A stretch of DNA of 53,984 nt, taken from the NCBI GenBank assembly GCA_022826205.1, contig JAJDVJ010000052.1, forward strand, positions 1 through 53,984, given 5' to 3'. The position numbers and the translations under genes are program-made. Source of the stretch: Silicimonas sp. GTDB taxonomy: Bacteria > Pseudomonadota > Alphaproteobacteria > Rhodobacterales > Rhodobacteraceae. Below are positions 1-7,938 of the stretch, in pieces (position 1 is the stretch's first letter; each line of letters begins with the position of its first letter). The notes beneath the pieces were generated by a model. That model was not told the DNA's origin and did not search any database. It worked only from the letters and a program-made list of their open reading frames with translations.

Positions 1-130
1 AACACCCCGAAGAGCGTGCCTGGACAGCCCTGATCACCAGAAACGGCCACTGAAACCGGCGCGAAGAGAACCCGGTTCGCCTCAGGCATGCCCGTTCCTT
101 GCCACTTCAACGCTCCAGAACCGACAATAA

Positions 131-1339
131 AATGGTCCTGCGGCCCTGACGCTCTGGCTTGACAGCACGTTGCCGCTCAACAGCATCGTCACCCGGGCCT
201 TCGTGGGCGTCGATTCCTTCACTCTGCTGGCGATCCCGTTCTTCATCATCGCGGGCGAGCTGATGAACGCCTGCGGCATCACCGAGCGCATCGTCAACTT
301 CTCGAGATCTCTCGTCGGGCATATTCGCGGCGGCCTGGCGCATGTGACCATCATGTCCAACATGTTCTTTTCGGGCATCTCCGGATCGGCAACCGCGGAT
401 GCCTCGGCCTTGGGATCGATGATGATTCCAGCCATGAAGAAGAACGGCTTCGATGCCGACTACGCCGTCGCGGTCAATGCCTCGGCCAGCGCGATGGGCC
501 CCATCATTCCTCCCAGCATCATGATGGTGATCTACGGCTCCATCGCCAATGTCTCGATCGCCAAGCTGTTTCTTGGCGGTTTCGTGCCCGGGCTGATGGT
601 TGCGGCGGGACTGATGGCAATGGCCTATGTCATCGCCAAGAAACGCGGCTATCCGGCGCCGCCACGATCCGAGCTTCCGCCCGTCTTGCCCGCTTTCCGC
701 GATGCGCTTTGGGCGCTCGCCATGCCGGTGATCATTCTGGGAGGGATCTTCTCCGGCGTGTTCACGGCAACCGAGGCGGGCGTGGTCGCGGTGGCCTATG
801 CAACCATCGTGGGAACGTTCGTCTATCGCACGCTCACGTTCAGGCTGTTCGGACAACTGCTGGTCGATGCGGCCGTGACCACCGCGGCCGCGATGTTCCT
901 GATCGCGATGGCGACATCTTTCGCCTGGCTGCTGGCCTGGGCGGGGTTCGGGGCGGCGGTCCTGGACGTGCTCGGCGGAGTCACGTCGCACCCGACACTC
1001 GCGGTCCTGTTGATCATTGGGTTCATCCTGGTCCTGGGGCTGTTCATCGAAGGCATCCCGATCCTGATCATCTTCACGCCAGTATTGCTGCCCGTCATTC
1101 ACGGGCTTGGCGTTGACCCGGTCTATTTCGGCGTCGTCCTGGTCATGGCCGTCGTCATCGGATCGGTGACACCGCCGGTAGGCATCCTGACCTACATTTG
1201 TTGCGCCATCGCGGGACTCACCATTTCGCAGGCATTTCGTGCATTGGTGCCGTTCTGCGCGGTGCTGATCGCAGTACTTGTCGCCGTCGCGGTGTTCCCT
1301 GGCCTGATCATGACCATCCCGAACCTCTTCGGTCACTAG
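131..1339 (+). pseudogene. dctM: TRAP transporter large permease DctM, 5'-truncated
   Basis: Large membrane subunit of a TRAP transporter, which moves organic acids using a sodium or proton gradient. The frame shows conserved DctM blocks such as SFTLLAIPFFIIAGELMN and SGISGSATADASALGS and runs to the normal C-terminus, about 400 of some 425-430 expected residues. The reading frame is closed upstream by TAA at 128-130, and no frame of bases 1-127 encodes a first membrane helix. Homology begins around GPAALTLWL, so the break is abrupt. A TTG at 170 could start a 389-residue product lacking helix 1. No dctQ is visible upstream in the window. I call it a probable pseudogene or a rearranged 5' end; a sequencing or assembly error near 130 is the alternative. 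Confidence 0.75.
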
Positions 1340-1365
1340 TCTTTGGAATTGGAAGGAAACCTGCA

Positions 1366-2523
1366 TTGGGAATCACGCATCAAGAGCTGAAGCAACGGAC
1401 CGCAAGGCTCAGGCACCGGATGAAGTGCGAAGGTTACGACGCGCTTGTCATCTACTCGGACGAATACCGTTCCGGCCATTCGTCCTACATCACGAACTAC
1501 CGGCCGCTGAACGTGATCGAGGAGTCGCCCCAGCTGGTCATCCTGATTGGGGACCGGCAGCCCGTTGTCTTCTTGGGACGCCTGAACGCCTATGCCGCCA
1601 GAGACCTCTGCTGGATCGAAGACGTTCGCGGCATCCATCGGCCGTACACGGACCTGCCAGAGATCTTCGCCCCGATCGCCGGGCGTCACAGCAAGATCGG
1701 GCTGATCGGCAAGAACATCATGCCCGTCGAGATATACGAGCAGATTTCCGAGGCTGTGCCGCAGGCCTCCTTCGAAGCGCGCGACGACATCATGCTTGAT
1801 CTGCGCAAGATCAAGTCCGAAGCGGAAATCGCGCTGATGGAACGCGCGGCCGAGATCAATGACGAAGTGCTTCGACAGGCTGTGAAACTGGTCAAGGTCG
1901 GGATGACGGAAGTTCAGGTCGCCGGTGTGGCGGAGAGCATTGCGCGCAGGATGAATGCCGACATTGGCTCTGCAACCGTGGTCATGTCCGGTCCGAACAC
2001 CAAGTACCCGGCATGGCGTGCAATGGATCGCAAGATCGAGCCCGGCGACTACGTCATGCTGGATTTCAACCCGGCTGTAGGACACTACTGCAACGACGGC
2101 GGCATCACCATTCTGATGCCCGGAGCCGACCCGGAGCAGGAACGTGCGCTCGTCGTTGGCCACAAGGCGTTGAAGAAGGTCATCCCGACCATCCGCCCCG
2201 GCATTACCGCGCGCTCGATTTTTGACACACTGCTGGCCGAGCTGGAGCCGGAGGGACTGGCGGAGCACTTCACGCCATATGCCAAGGGGCTGCGTGGCGT
2301 TGGCCATGCGGTTGGACTGGACGTGGTCGAACCGCCGAACCTGAGCTCGGACAGCGATTTCGAACTCGAGGCGGGCATGACCCTGGCGATCAAGCTTGAC
2401 CTGCATGACCTGATTGGCGGCGGGTACCGGGTCGAAGTTGTCGTCGCCGTCACCGAAAGCGGTGTCCGTCCGCTGAACAAGCTGGTTCTGAACGAACCGG
2501 ATGACTTCGCGGTGCAGCGTTGA
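1366..2523 (+). CDS. M24 (creatinase / Xaa-Pro aminopeptidase-like) family protein
   Basis: Cytoplasmic protein of 385 residues with a creatinase-type N-terminal domain and a pita-bread M24 domain. The TTG start at 1366 is chosen because GGAAGG lies about 10 bases upstream and the reading frame before it overlaps dctM. Four of the five usual metal ligands can be placed: the two Asp of MLDFNPAVGHYCND (spacing 11), His in GVGHAVG, and Glu in YRVEVVVAV. The fourth ligand, Glu in the usual motif TIEPG, is replaced by Lys in LAIKLDLHD. It may therefore be a metal-free creatinase-like hydrolase or have altered chemistry. It lies between dctM and dctP, so the transported compound is probably its substrate (inference). 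Confidence 0.85.
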   Translation: MGITHQELKQRTARLRHRMKCEGYDALVIYSDEYRSGHSSYITNYRPLNVIEESPQLVILIGDRQPVVFLGRLNAYAARDLCWIEDVRGIHRPYTDLPEIFAPIAGRHSKIGLIGKNIMPVEIYEQISEAVPQASFEARDDIMLDLRKIKSEAEIALMERAAEINDEVLRQAVKLVKVGMTEVQVAGVAESIARRMNADIGSATVVMSGPNTKYPAWRAMDRKIEPGDYVMLDFNPAVGHYCNDGGITILMPGADPEQERALVVGHKALKKVIPTIRPGITARSIFDTLLAELEPEGLAEHFTPYAKGLRGVGHAVGLDVVEPPNLSSDSDFELEAGMTLAIKLDLHDLIGGGYRVEVVVAVTESGVRPLNKLVLNEPDDFAVQR

Positions 2524-2545
2524 TCGGACACACTACAGGATTCCG

Positions 2546-2584
2546 CCCCATGAGGGGGTGGAGACGCCCGGCGCACGTGCCGGG
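2546..2584 (+). other. Intercistronic stem-loops before dctP
   Basis: Two short hairpins can be drawn between the M24 gene and dctP: CCCC-atga-GGGG near 2546-2557 and CCCGGC-gcacgt-GCCGGG at 2567-2584. Neither is followed by a T run. Stem-loops in front of a receptor gene often set its level relative to the other operon genes. That role is inferred here. Confidence 0.35.
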
Positions 2585-2628
2585 GAACCAACCGGAAATA
2601 CCGTTCTAAAATGAGGAGGAACACAAAG

Positions 2629-3612
2629 ATGATAAGGAGAGACTTGCTTATGGGCGTCGGTGCGGCGCTCACCCTGTCAATGGCTGCACTGGTGCAGACG
2701 GCGTGGGCTGCGGACGCAACCATCCGGATAGCGTCGGTCACAGGTCCCGCTCACCATCACAACGTATCGCTTCGGTGGTTTGCCGACCGCGTTACCGCGA
2801 GAGATGTCGGCCTGACCATCGAGGTCCTTGACGGCGCTCAGCTTGGCGGCGAGCGGGACTACATCGAAGGCATGATGCTGGGCAGCATCCAAATGGCTCA
2901 GGTATCCACGGCGCCGGTCAGCGGGTTCATCCCGGAATTCGACCTGTTCAGCCTGCCGTACTTGATTCGCGACACGGACCATTTCAAGAAAGTGGTATCC
3001 GGACCGGTCGGCACCAAGTTCAGTGAACTTGCTGAAGGACGTGGCCTGAAGATTCTGGCCTGGTTCGACAACGGCTATCGCAACGTCTTCAACAAGGTTC
3101 GCCCCGTCATCACGCCCGATGACATGGACGGCTTGAAAATCCGCGTGATGGAGAGCCCGCTGATGGTGAACACACTGAACGCGATGGGTGGTTCGGCGAC
3201 CCCGATGTCGTACAGCGAGCTCTATACCGCGTTGGAACAAGGTGTTCTGGACGGAGGCGAAAACGCCGCCGGGAACGTGCTCAACGACAAGTTCTACGAG
3301 GTCAGCAGCTACTTCTCGATGACGCAGCATTTCCGCCCGCCGGGGATCGTCGCAATCAGCATGGGGACCTGGAATGGACTGACCGCCGAACAGCAGGCCG
3401 TACTGACTGAAGAGGCTGCAGCTCTGCAGGACTACGAAATCCAGCTGACAGCAGAAGTCGGCGCAGCCGCAGTCGAAGAACTGAAAGCCAAGGGCATGGA
3501 GATCAACGAAGCCGATGTCGCTGCGTTCCGGGAACGCATGGGACCGGTCTACGAGGACTTCATTGCCAAGCAAGGCGCTGAACTTCTGGAGATGGTCCAG
3601 AACACGCAATAG
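2629..3612 (+). CDS. dctP: TRAP transporter solute receptor DctP
   Basis: Periplasmic binding protein of 327 residues that delivers substrate to a TRAP permease. The ATG at 2629 is preferred over the in-frame ATG at 2611 because AGGAGGA at 2614-2620 is an ideal ribosome site for 2629. A signal peptide follows (MIRRDLLMGVG, a hydrophobic stretch, then Ala-X-Ala before ADATIRIAS). DctP-family blocks include GAQLGGERDYIEGMMLGSIQ, LKIRVMESPLMVNTLNAMG and the LDGGENA segment that follows the arginine anchor strand. The gene is intact although the neighbouring dctM is truncated. The substrate is unknown. Confidence 0.92.
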   Translation: MIRRDLLMGVGAALTLSMAALVQTAWAADATIRIASVTGPAHHHNVSLRWFADRVTARDVGLTIEVLDGAQLGGERDYIEGMMLGSIQMAQVSTAPVSGFIPEFDLFSLPYLIRDTDHFKKVVSGPVGTKFSELAEGRGLKILAWFDNGYRNVFNKVRPVITPDDMDGLKIRVMESPLMVNTLNAMGGSATPMSYSELYTALEQGVLDGGENAAGNVLNDKFYEVSSYFSMTQHFRPPGIVAISMGTWNGLTAEQQAVLTEEAAALQDYEIQLTAEVGAAAVEELKAKGMEINEADVAAFRERMGPVYEDFIAKQGAELLEMVQNTQ

Positions 3613-3628
3613 CCGGCAGCCAGACTTG

Positions 3629-3665
3629 CGCGGGCGGGTTTCGTGCCCGCCCGTGTTGTTCTTTG
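3629..3665 (+). terminator. Rho-independent terminator of the TRAP locus
   Basis: CGGGCGGG at 3631-3638 pairs with CCCGCCCG at 3646-3653 across a 7-base loop, followed by a T-rich stretch (TGTTGTTCTTT). It starts about 18 bases after the dctP stop. The remaining bases up to 3904, between convergent operons, hold nothing I recognise. Confidence 0.85.
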
Positions 3666-3904
3666 GTGCTGGACTCGACGGCATGAACGCATCTGACAAG
3701 GGAACAAGTTCCTGTTGTCCGAACCGGGCGGCAAGGTGCGGAACGGATCTGGCAGACCGAACCGTCGCGCAACATTACGGCGTGGTCATCCATTCCCGCG
3801 CAAGGGCCAGGAATCCTCGGAAAGAGCTGCTTGCCAACTTGTCCGTCCAGATCGATCGGAAACATGACAGGGCCGCTTGACGCCGACGATCACTGCAGAT
3901 GCGG

Positions 3905-4810
3905 TCAGTTCCGCGCCGGACCGAACAGTGCAGCACATGCCAGGATCATGCCGGCCACCGTCCCGACCATGCCTGCAGCGCTCACCGCATGCTCCGATCC
4001 CAGCCAGGCCGGCCCGCTGCCCGAGAGCGTGAACCCGAGCGTCGCCGCAATGAGCGCGAAGGCGGCGGACCATGCCACCTGGGCGCCTAATCGGTTCGTC
4101 ATCAGGCGCGCAGCAGCCGGCGGGCAGATGAACATGGCAATCACGATAATGGAGCCAACGGCGTCAAATGCCGCGACAGCCGCGAGTGCCGATACGATCA
4201 CGATGCCAAGCCCGATTGCCCGCACCGGAAGACCGAGCGTCCTCGCGAAGCCTTCGTCGAACGTGGAAATCGCAAGCGGACGCCAGAAGACGGCAAGGCA
4301 CAGCCCGATGATAACGGTCACCAGGCTGATCCGGAACAGTTCGGGTGGAAGCCCGGCAAGCGCCACCGGATCCACGAGCGAAGCCCAGCCGGTAGCATCA
4401 AGCCAGATCAGGCTCTCGAGATTGCCGAACAGGGCGTGCTCGACATCAAGATGGACTCCGGACGTGTCGGACTGCTCCAGAGCCAGAATGCCGGCCGCGA
4501 ACATGGCCGTGAACACCACGCCCATTGCCGCGCCGGGCTCTATTCGGCCAAACCGGCGAATGGCCTCGATCAGCACGACAGCCACGACCGCGGCAGCTGC
4601 GGAACCGAGCAGCATCGGCCAGGTAGAGATCGTGCCGGTCACCAGAAACGCGAGCACGATGCCCGGAAGGACAACATGGCTGATCGCATCGCCAAGAAGC
4701 GCCTGCCGCCTCAGGACAAGGAAATTGCCGGGCAGTGCGCAGGCCAATGCGGCGAGGCTCCCGATCAGCAAGGGAGTCAGCGAAAAGGTGACGAAGTCCT
4801 CGCCATTCAT
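3905..4810 (-). CDS. Metal ABC transporter permease (SitD/MntD type)
   Basis: Integral membrane permease of 301 residues in the ABC-3 family, which imports Mn, Zn or Fe. It has about eight hydrophobic segments and the family signature region GDAISHVVLPG near residue 40. The start MNGEDF overlaps the stop of the preceding permease gene by 4 bases (ATGA), showing translational coupling. It is the last gene of a leftward operon encoding receptor, ATPase and two permeases. The exact metal cannot be read from the permease. Confidence 0.9.
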   Translation of the reverse strand: MNGEDFVTFSLTPLLIGSLAALACALPGNFLVLRRQALLGDAISHVVLPGIVLAFLVTGTISTWPMLLGSAAAAVVAVVLIEAIRRFGRIEPGAAMGVVFTAMFAAGILALEQSDTSGVHLDVEHALFGNLESLIWLDATGWASLVDPVALAGLPPELFRISLVTVIIGLCLAVFWRPLAISTFDEGFARTLGLPVRAIGLGIVIVSALAAVAAFDAVGSIIVIAMFICPPAAARLMTNRLGAQVAWSAAFALIAATLGFTLSGSGPAWLGSEHAVSAAGMVGTVAGMILACAALFGPARN

Positions 4811-6009
4811 TGCACGGCCTCCGGTGGGCCCATCCTGCGATCGATCTCCGCGATCTGATCGGTGGTCAGGACGTCTTCGATCTGGGTCAGCCCGTCGTAG
4901 AGGGCCGCTGCAAGCTCGAGTTCGGGAGTGGCGCGCGCGACTTCCCAGCGTTTCTCGTCCCGGAAGGCTCGGGCAGCACGTATGGTGCCCTCTCTTGTCG
5001 GCATGCCGTCCGCCCGGGCGAATCCACGCGCCTTGAGCAAGCGAATCGTCAACGGTTCGTAAATCGGCTGGCCTTGGGCCAGTGCCAACAGCCCTTGCCG
5101 CAGATGGACACCGGTCTGAAAGCGGCGATGACGGACAAATGACGAAAGCAGGCCGCGACGCGGCGCGAACGCCATTGAGACTGCAAAGGCGCAAAAGCTC
5201 ACGAGGACGATCAGCGGACCTGTAGGCAAGTCGGGCGCACTGGCGGAAAGGCTGGCGCCAAGCCAGGCCGCGATGCCCCCGAAGGCGCCAGAAAGAACCA
5301 CGACCAGTTCGACCCGGTTTGTCCAGAGCCGGGCCGTTACCGGCGGAATGATGAGAAGCGCCACAATCAGGATGAGCCCGACGACCTTCAACCCGACGAC
5401 GGTGACACCCAGCACCAGCCCCATCATAGTCAGGTCGATCCGATCAAGCCGCACGCCGCTTGTGGAGGCAAATCCGGGATCGAAGGACACAAGGGACATC
5501 GGGCGGCGGAAGAGGAAGACGAGAGCGACCACGAGCAGGCCGCCAAGCGCGATCAGGATCGCGTCGGAAAGAAGCATGCCGGCGGTGGACCCCAGGAGGA
5601 AGCTCTCGAGGCCGGCCTGCTGGCCCGTCGACATGGTCTGGATGACGGTCAGCAGGACGATGCCAAGGCTGAAATAGGCCGACAGGACCGCGCCGATGGC
5701 GGCATCTTCGGAGAGGCGCGTGCGGGAGGAAAGCCACTGGACGGCAAACAGGCCGGACATTGCCGTGATCGCGGAGCCGGCAAGCAGACCGGGCAGGTGT
5801 CGTCCGTCAAGGCCGGACAGCGTGAGCGCGATGAAGGCGAGACCGATGCCGGGCAACGTTGCATGTGCAATGGCGTCGCTGACGAGCGCGCGCTTGCGCA
5901 GGAACAGGAAGGTTCCGGTAACGCCCGCCGCGATTCCGAGAAGCACTGCGGCGACGGTCACGAGCGTGGCGTTGTAACCTAGTTGAAACGTCAGCGCATC
6001 ACGCAGCAT
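4807..6009 (-). CDS. Metal ABC transporter permease with C-terminal extension (SitC/MntC type)
   Basis: ABC-3 family permease of 400 residues. The first 280 residues form the membrane domain (SDAIAHATLPGIGLAF near residue 45, then several hydrophobic helices). The remaining roughly 110 residues are soluble. They carry a helix-rich segment (IYEPLTIRLLKARGFARADG) that looks like a winged-helix domain, as in MntC/TroC permeases of about 430 residues. The second permease in the operon lacks this tail. It may sense metal or partner protein on the cytoplasmic side (inference). Confidence 0.88.
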   Translation of the reverse strand: MLRDALTFQLGYNATLVTVAAVLLGIAAGVTGTFLFLRKRALVSDAIAHATLPGIGLAFIALTLSGLDGRHLPGLLAGSAITAMSGLFAVQWLSSRTRLSEDAAIGAVLSAYFSLGIVLLTVIQTMSTGQQAGLESFLLGSTAGMLLSDAILIALGGLLVVALVFLFRRPMSLVSFDPGFASTSGVRLDRIDLTMMGLVLGVTVVGLKVVGLILIVALLIIPPVTARLWTNRVELVVVLSGAFGGIAAWLGASLSASAPDLPTGPLIVLVSFCAFAVSMAFAPRRGLLSSFVRHRRFQTGVHLRQGLLALAQGQPIYEPLTIRLLKARGFARADGMPTREGTIRAARAFRDEKRWEVARATPELELAAALYDGLTQIEDVLTTDQIAEIDRRMGPPEAVQ

Positions 6010-6014
6010 CGATC

Positions 6015-6818
6015 TCAGGCGAGCGCCTTCTGCGGATCCCGCGTGCCCTGCTCCAGGCGCCCGCCATAGGCCGTGTCCAGTGCCTCCGGCGTGAATGCGG
6101 TCCCGACCGGCCCGTCGCTGATCTTGCGGACGTTCATCACCAGCACGTCGTCGAAATACTCTTCGACCGTCGACAGGTCGTGATGCACCGCGATCACCGT
6201 CCGGCCCTCCGACCGAAGCGCCTTGAGCACCTTGATGATCGCCCGTTCGGTTGCCGCATCGACGCCTGCGAACGGTTCATCGAGCAGGTAGAGCATCGCG
6301 TCCTGCGCAAGTGCGCGCGCCAGGAAAACGCGCTGCTGCTGCCCGCCCGAGAGCTGGCCGATCTGGCGCGCGGAGAAGTCTTCCATGCCCACGCGCTCCA
6401 AGGCGGCCTTGACCATGTCGTCGTGATCGCGACCGAAGCGTCCCAGAAGGCCAAGTCGTCTGTAGAGTCCCTGGGCCACGACATCGACAACCCGTGCCGG
6501 GAAGTCCCAGTCGACGCTGGCACGCTGCGGGACATAGGCGACGCGGTCACGGCTCCGGGAAAGCGTTGTTCCAAAGAACGTCGCCTGTCCCGCAAGCGGC
6601 TTGACGATGCCGAGAGCCGCCCTGAGCAGAGTGGACTTGCCGGCACCGTTCGGCCCGATGATCCCTGTGATCCTGCCGGGCCGGAACGTGGCATCCACGG
6701 AAAACACCGCCGGCTTCCGGTCGTAGGCAACCGTCATGCCGCGAATGACAAGCGGGCCGTCCTGGGTCGCCAGTTCGCGCGCGTCGCGCATGGTCACGTC
6801 TTCAAGCCGTGCCTGCAT
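6015..6818 (-). CDS. Metal ABC transporter ATP-binding protein
   Basis: Cytoplasmic ATPase of 267 residues that powers the metal importer. It has Walker A GPNGAGKST, signature LSGGQQQR, Walker B LYLLDEPFAGVD and the H-loop VIAVHHDL. The ATG at 6818 is favoured because GGGGAG lies about 9 bases upstream. A GTG at 6836 would overlap the receptor gene by 14 bases. It is placed between the receptor and the two permeases, with a 5-base gap to the next gene. Confidence 0.93.
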   Translation of the reverse strand: MQARLEDVTMRDARELATQDGPLVIRGMTVAYDRKPAVFSVDATFRPGRITGIIGPNGAGKSTLLRAALGIVKPLAGQATFFGTTLSRSRDRVAYVPQRASVDWDFPARVVDVVAQGLYRRLGLLGRFGRDHDDMVKAALERVGMEDFSARQIGQLSGGQQQRVFLARALAQDAMLYLLDEPFAGVDAATERAIIKVLKALRSEGRTVIAVHHDLSTVEEYFDDVLVMNVRKISDGPVGTAFTPEALDTAYGGRLEQGTRDPQKALA

Positions 6819-6822
6819 GGCG

Positions 6823-7794
6823 TCAGCTCCCCGCACTCAACCGTCCGGACATTCCGCGTGGCGGGACGTTGCCGCCCAGGCCGCTCGCGATGACGGTCAC
6901 GTTGTGGTCGATCATTCCGACATAAGTGCCCTCGTAGGTCCCCGCGGCACCCATCGCGTCCGAATAGAGTTCGCCGCCTATGCGGACATTCCAGCCAGTC
7001 GCCGCCGTCCCTTCGACAAGTGCGCGGACAAGCCGGTCGGAAACCGAGCTCTCGACAAAGACCGCTGCAATCCGGCGTGCGACGATGAGGTCGACAAGCT
7101 CGGTCATGCGGTTCAGGCCGGTTTCGCTCTCGGTCGAGATGCCCTGGATTCCGACGACCTCGAAACCGTAGGCGCGGCCAAAATAGTTGAAGGCGTCATG
7201 TGCCGTTACCAGCACGCGTGCGGCCTCCGGCACGGTCGAGAGAACCTGGGAACTGTAGGCACCCAGCCGATCAAGCTCGGCAAGAAACGCGTCCGCGTTG
7301 GCAGCAAACGCTTCTGCGCCGTCCGGCTTCACGGTCAACAGCGCATCGCGCGTCGCCAGGACCGCAAGTCGCCAAAGCCCGGGATCCATCCAGACATGCG
7401 GATCAAAACGGTCGGCGTAGTCGTCATGCGCGATCCTGCGATCCGCGGGAACGGCCTCGGCAAGCGCCACGACCGGAACGCGGCGAGCGAGTTCGGCAAG
7501 CACGTCCTCCATCTGGGCCTCAAGATAAAGACCGTTCCAGAGCACGAGATCCGCCTTCGCCGTTGCGACGATGTCCGTCCGGGTCTGGCGATAGGAATGC
7601 GGATCGACGCCCGGACCCATCAGAGCCTTGACCTCGACCAGATCGCCGCCGACCCGGCGCGCCGCATCAGCTATCATGCCTGTCGTGGCCACTACCTTGA
7701 GCGGCCGGCCCGCCGCGACGGCGACAGGGGCCGGCAGGGCGGCGGCGAGAACGCCGCTGCCCAGCCCCGTCAATAGTGCCCGTCTCGTGACCAT
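6823..7794 (-). CDS. TroA-type metal-binding receptor of ABC importer
   Basis: Periplasmic receptor of 323 residues (ZnuA/TroA/PsaA family) that captures a divalent metal, probably Mn or Zn. A Tat-like or Sec signal begins [20 protein letters not shown]. The four TroA ligands are all visible: His66 (DPHSY), His133 (DPHVWMDP), His199 ([10 protein letters not shown]) and Asp279 (ELYSDAMG). There is no long His-rich loop of the high-affinity ZnuA kind. It is the first gene of its operon and lies just behind a Fur-like box. An upstream in-frame start at 7866 would add 24 residues that cover that box, so 7794 is preferred. Confidence 0.93.
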   Translation of the reverse strand: MVTRRALLTGLGSGVLAAALPAPVAVAAGRPLKVVATTGMIADAARRVGGDLVEVKALMGPGVDPHSYRQTRTDIVATAKADLVLWNGLYLEAQMEDVLAELARRVPVVALAEAVPADRRIAHDDYADRFDPHVWMDPGLWRLAVLATRDALLTVKPDGAEAFAANADAFLAELDRLGAYSSQVLSTVPEAARVLVTAHDAFNYFGRAYGFEVVGIQGISTESETGLNRMTELVDLIVARRIAAVFVESSVSDRLVRALVEGTAATGWNVRIGGELYSDAMGAAGTYEGTYVGMIDHNVTVIASGLGGNVPPRGMSGRLSAGS

Positions 7795-7811
7795 CGAATC
7801 GCGCAACCTGT

Positions 7812-7830
7812 ATTGAGAATAAGTCGCAAT
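7812..7830. promoter_or_regulatory. Fur/Mur-like operator for the metal uptake operon
   Basis: The 19-mer ATTGAGAATAAGTCGCAAT is an imperfect palindrome (14 of 19 positions self-complementary). It resembles the proteobacterial Fur box of the form TTGAGAATnATTCGCAA. It lies 18 bases before the receptor start. Control by a Fur-family metal repressor such as Mur or Fur is inferred. Confidence 0.6.
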
Positions 7831-7900
7831 TGCGGCATACTTGCGACCCGTTCGCAACAATGTCAAGCCCTTTGTTCTCGTCCGCCTGCAATTCCCGGCC

Positions 7901-7931
7901 TTGACCCTCCAGTGACTGGAATCTTTATGTC
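7901..7931 (+). promoter_or_regulatory. CueR-type copper promoter of copA
   Basis: The -35 TTGACC (7901-7906) and -10 TATGTC (7926-7931) are separated by 19 bases, the over-long spacing typical of MerR-family promoters. The spacer holds the perfect palindrome TCCAGTGACTGGA (7908-7920), which matches the core of CueR/HmrR operators. The regulator gene lies at the end of the same transcript. Transcription should start near 7938-7939. Confidence 0.75.
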
Positions 7932-7938
7932 ATCGAAC

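Noticed and set aside
107-1366. Long leftward open frame antisense to dctM
   Set aside because: Low-complexity, His/Asp/Arg-rich translation with no domain; a shadow of high-G+C codon bias.
3831-5036. Rightward 401-codon frame over the metal permease genes
   Set aside because: Antisense to two clear ABC permeases; Ser/Arg/Pro-rich with no motif.
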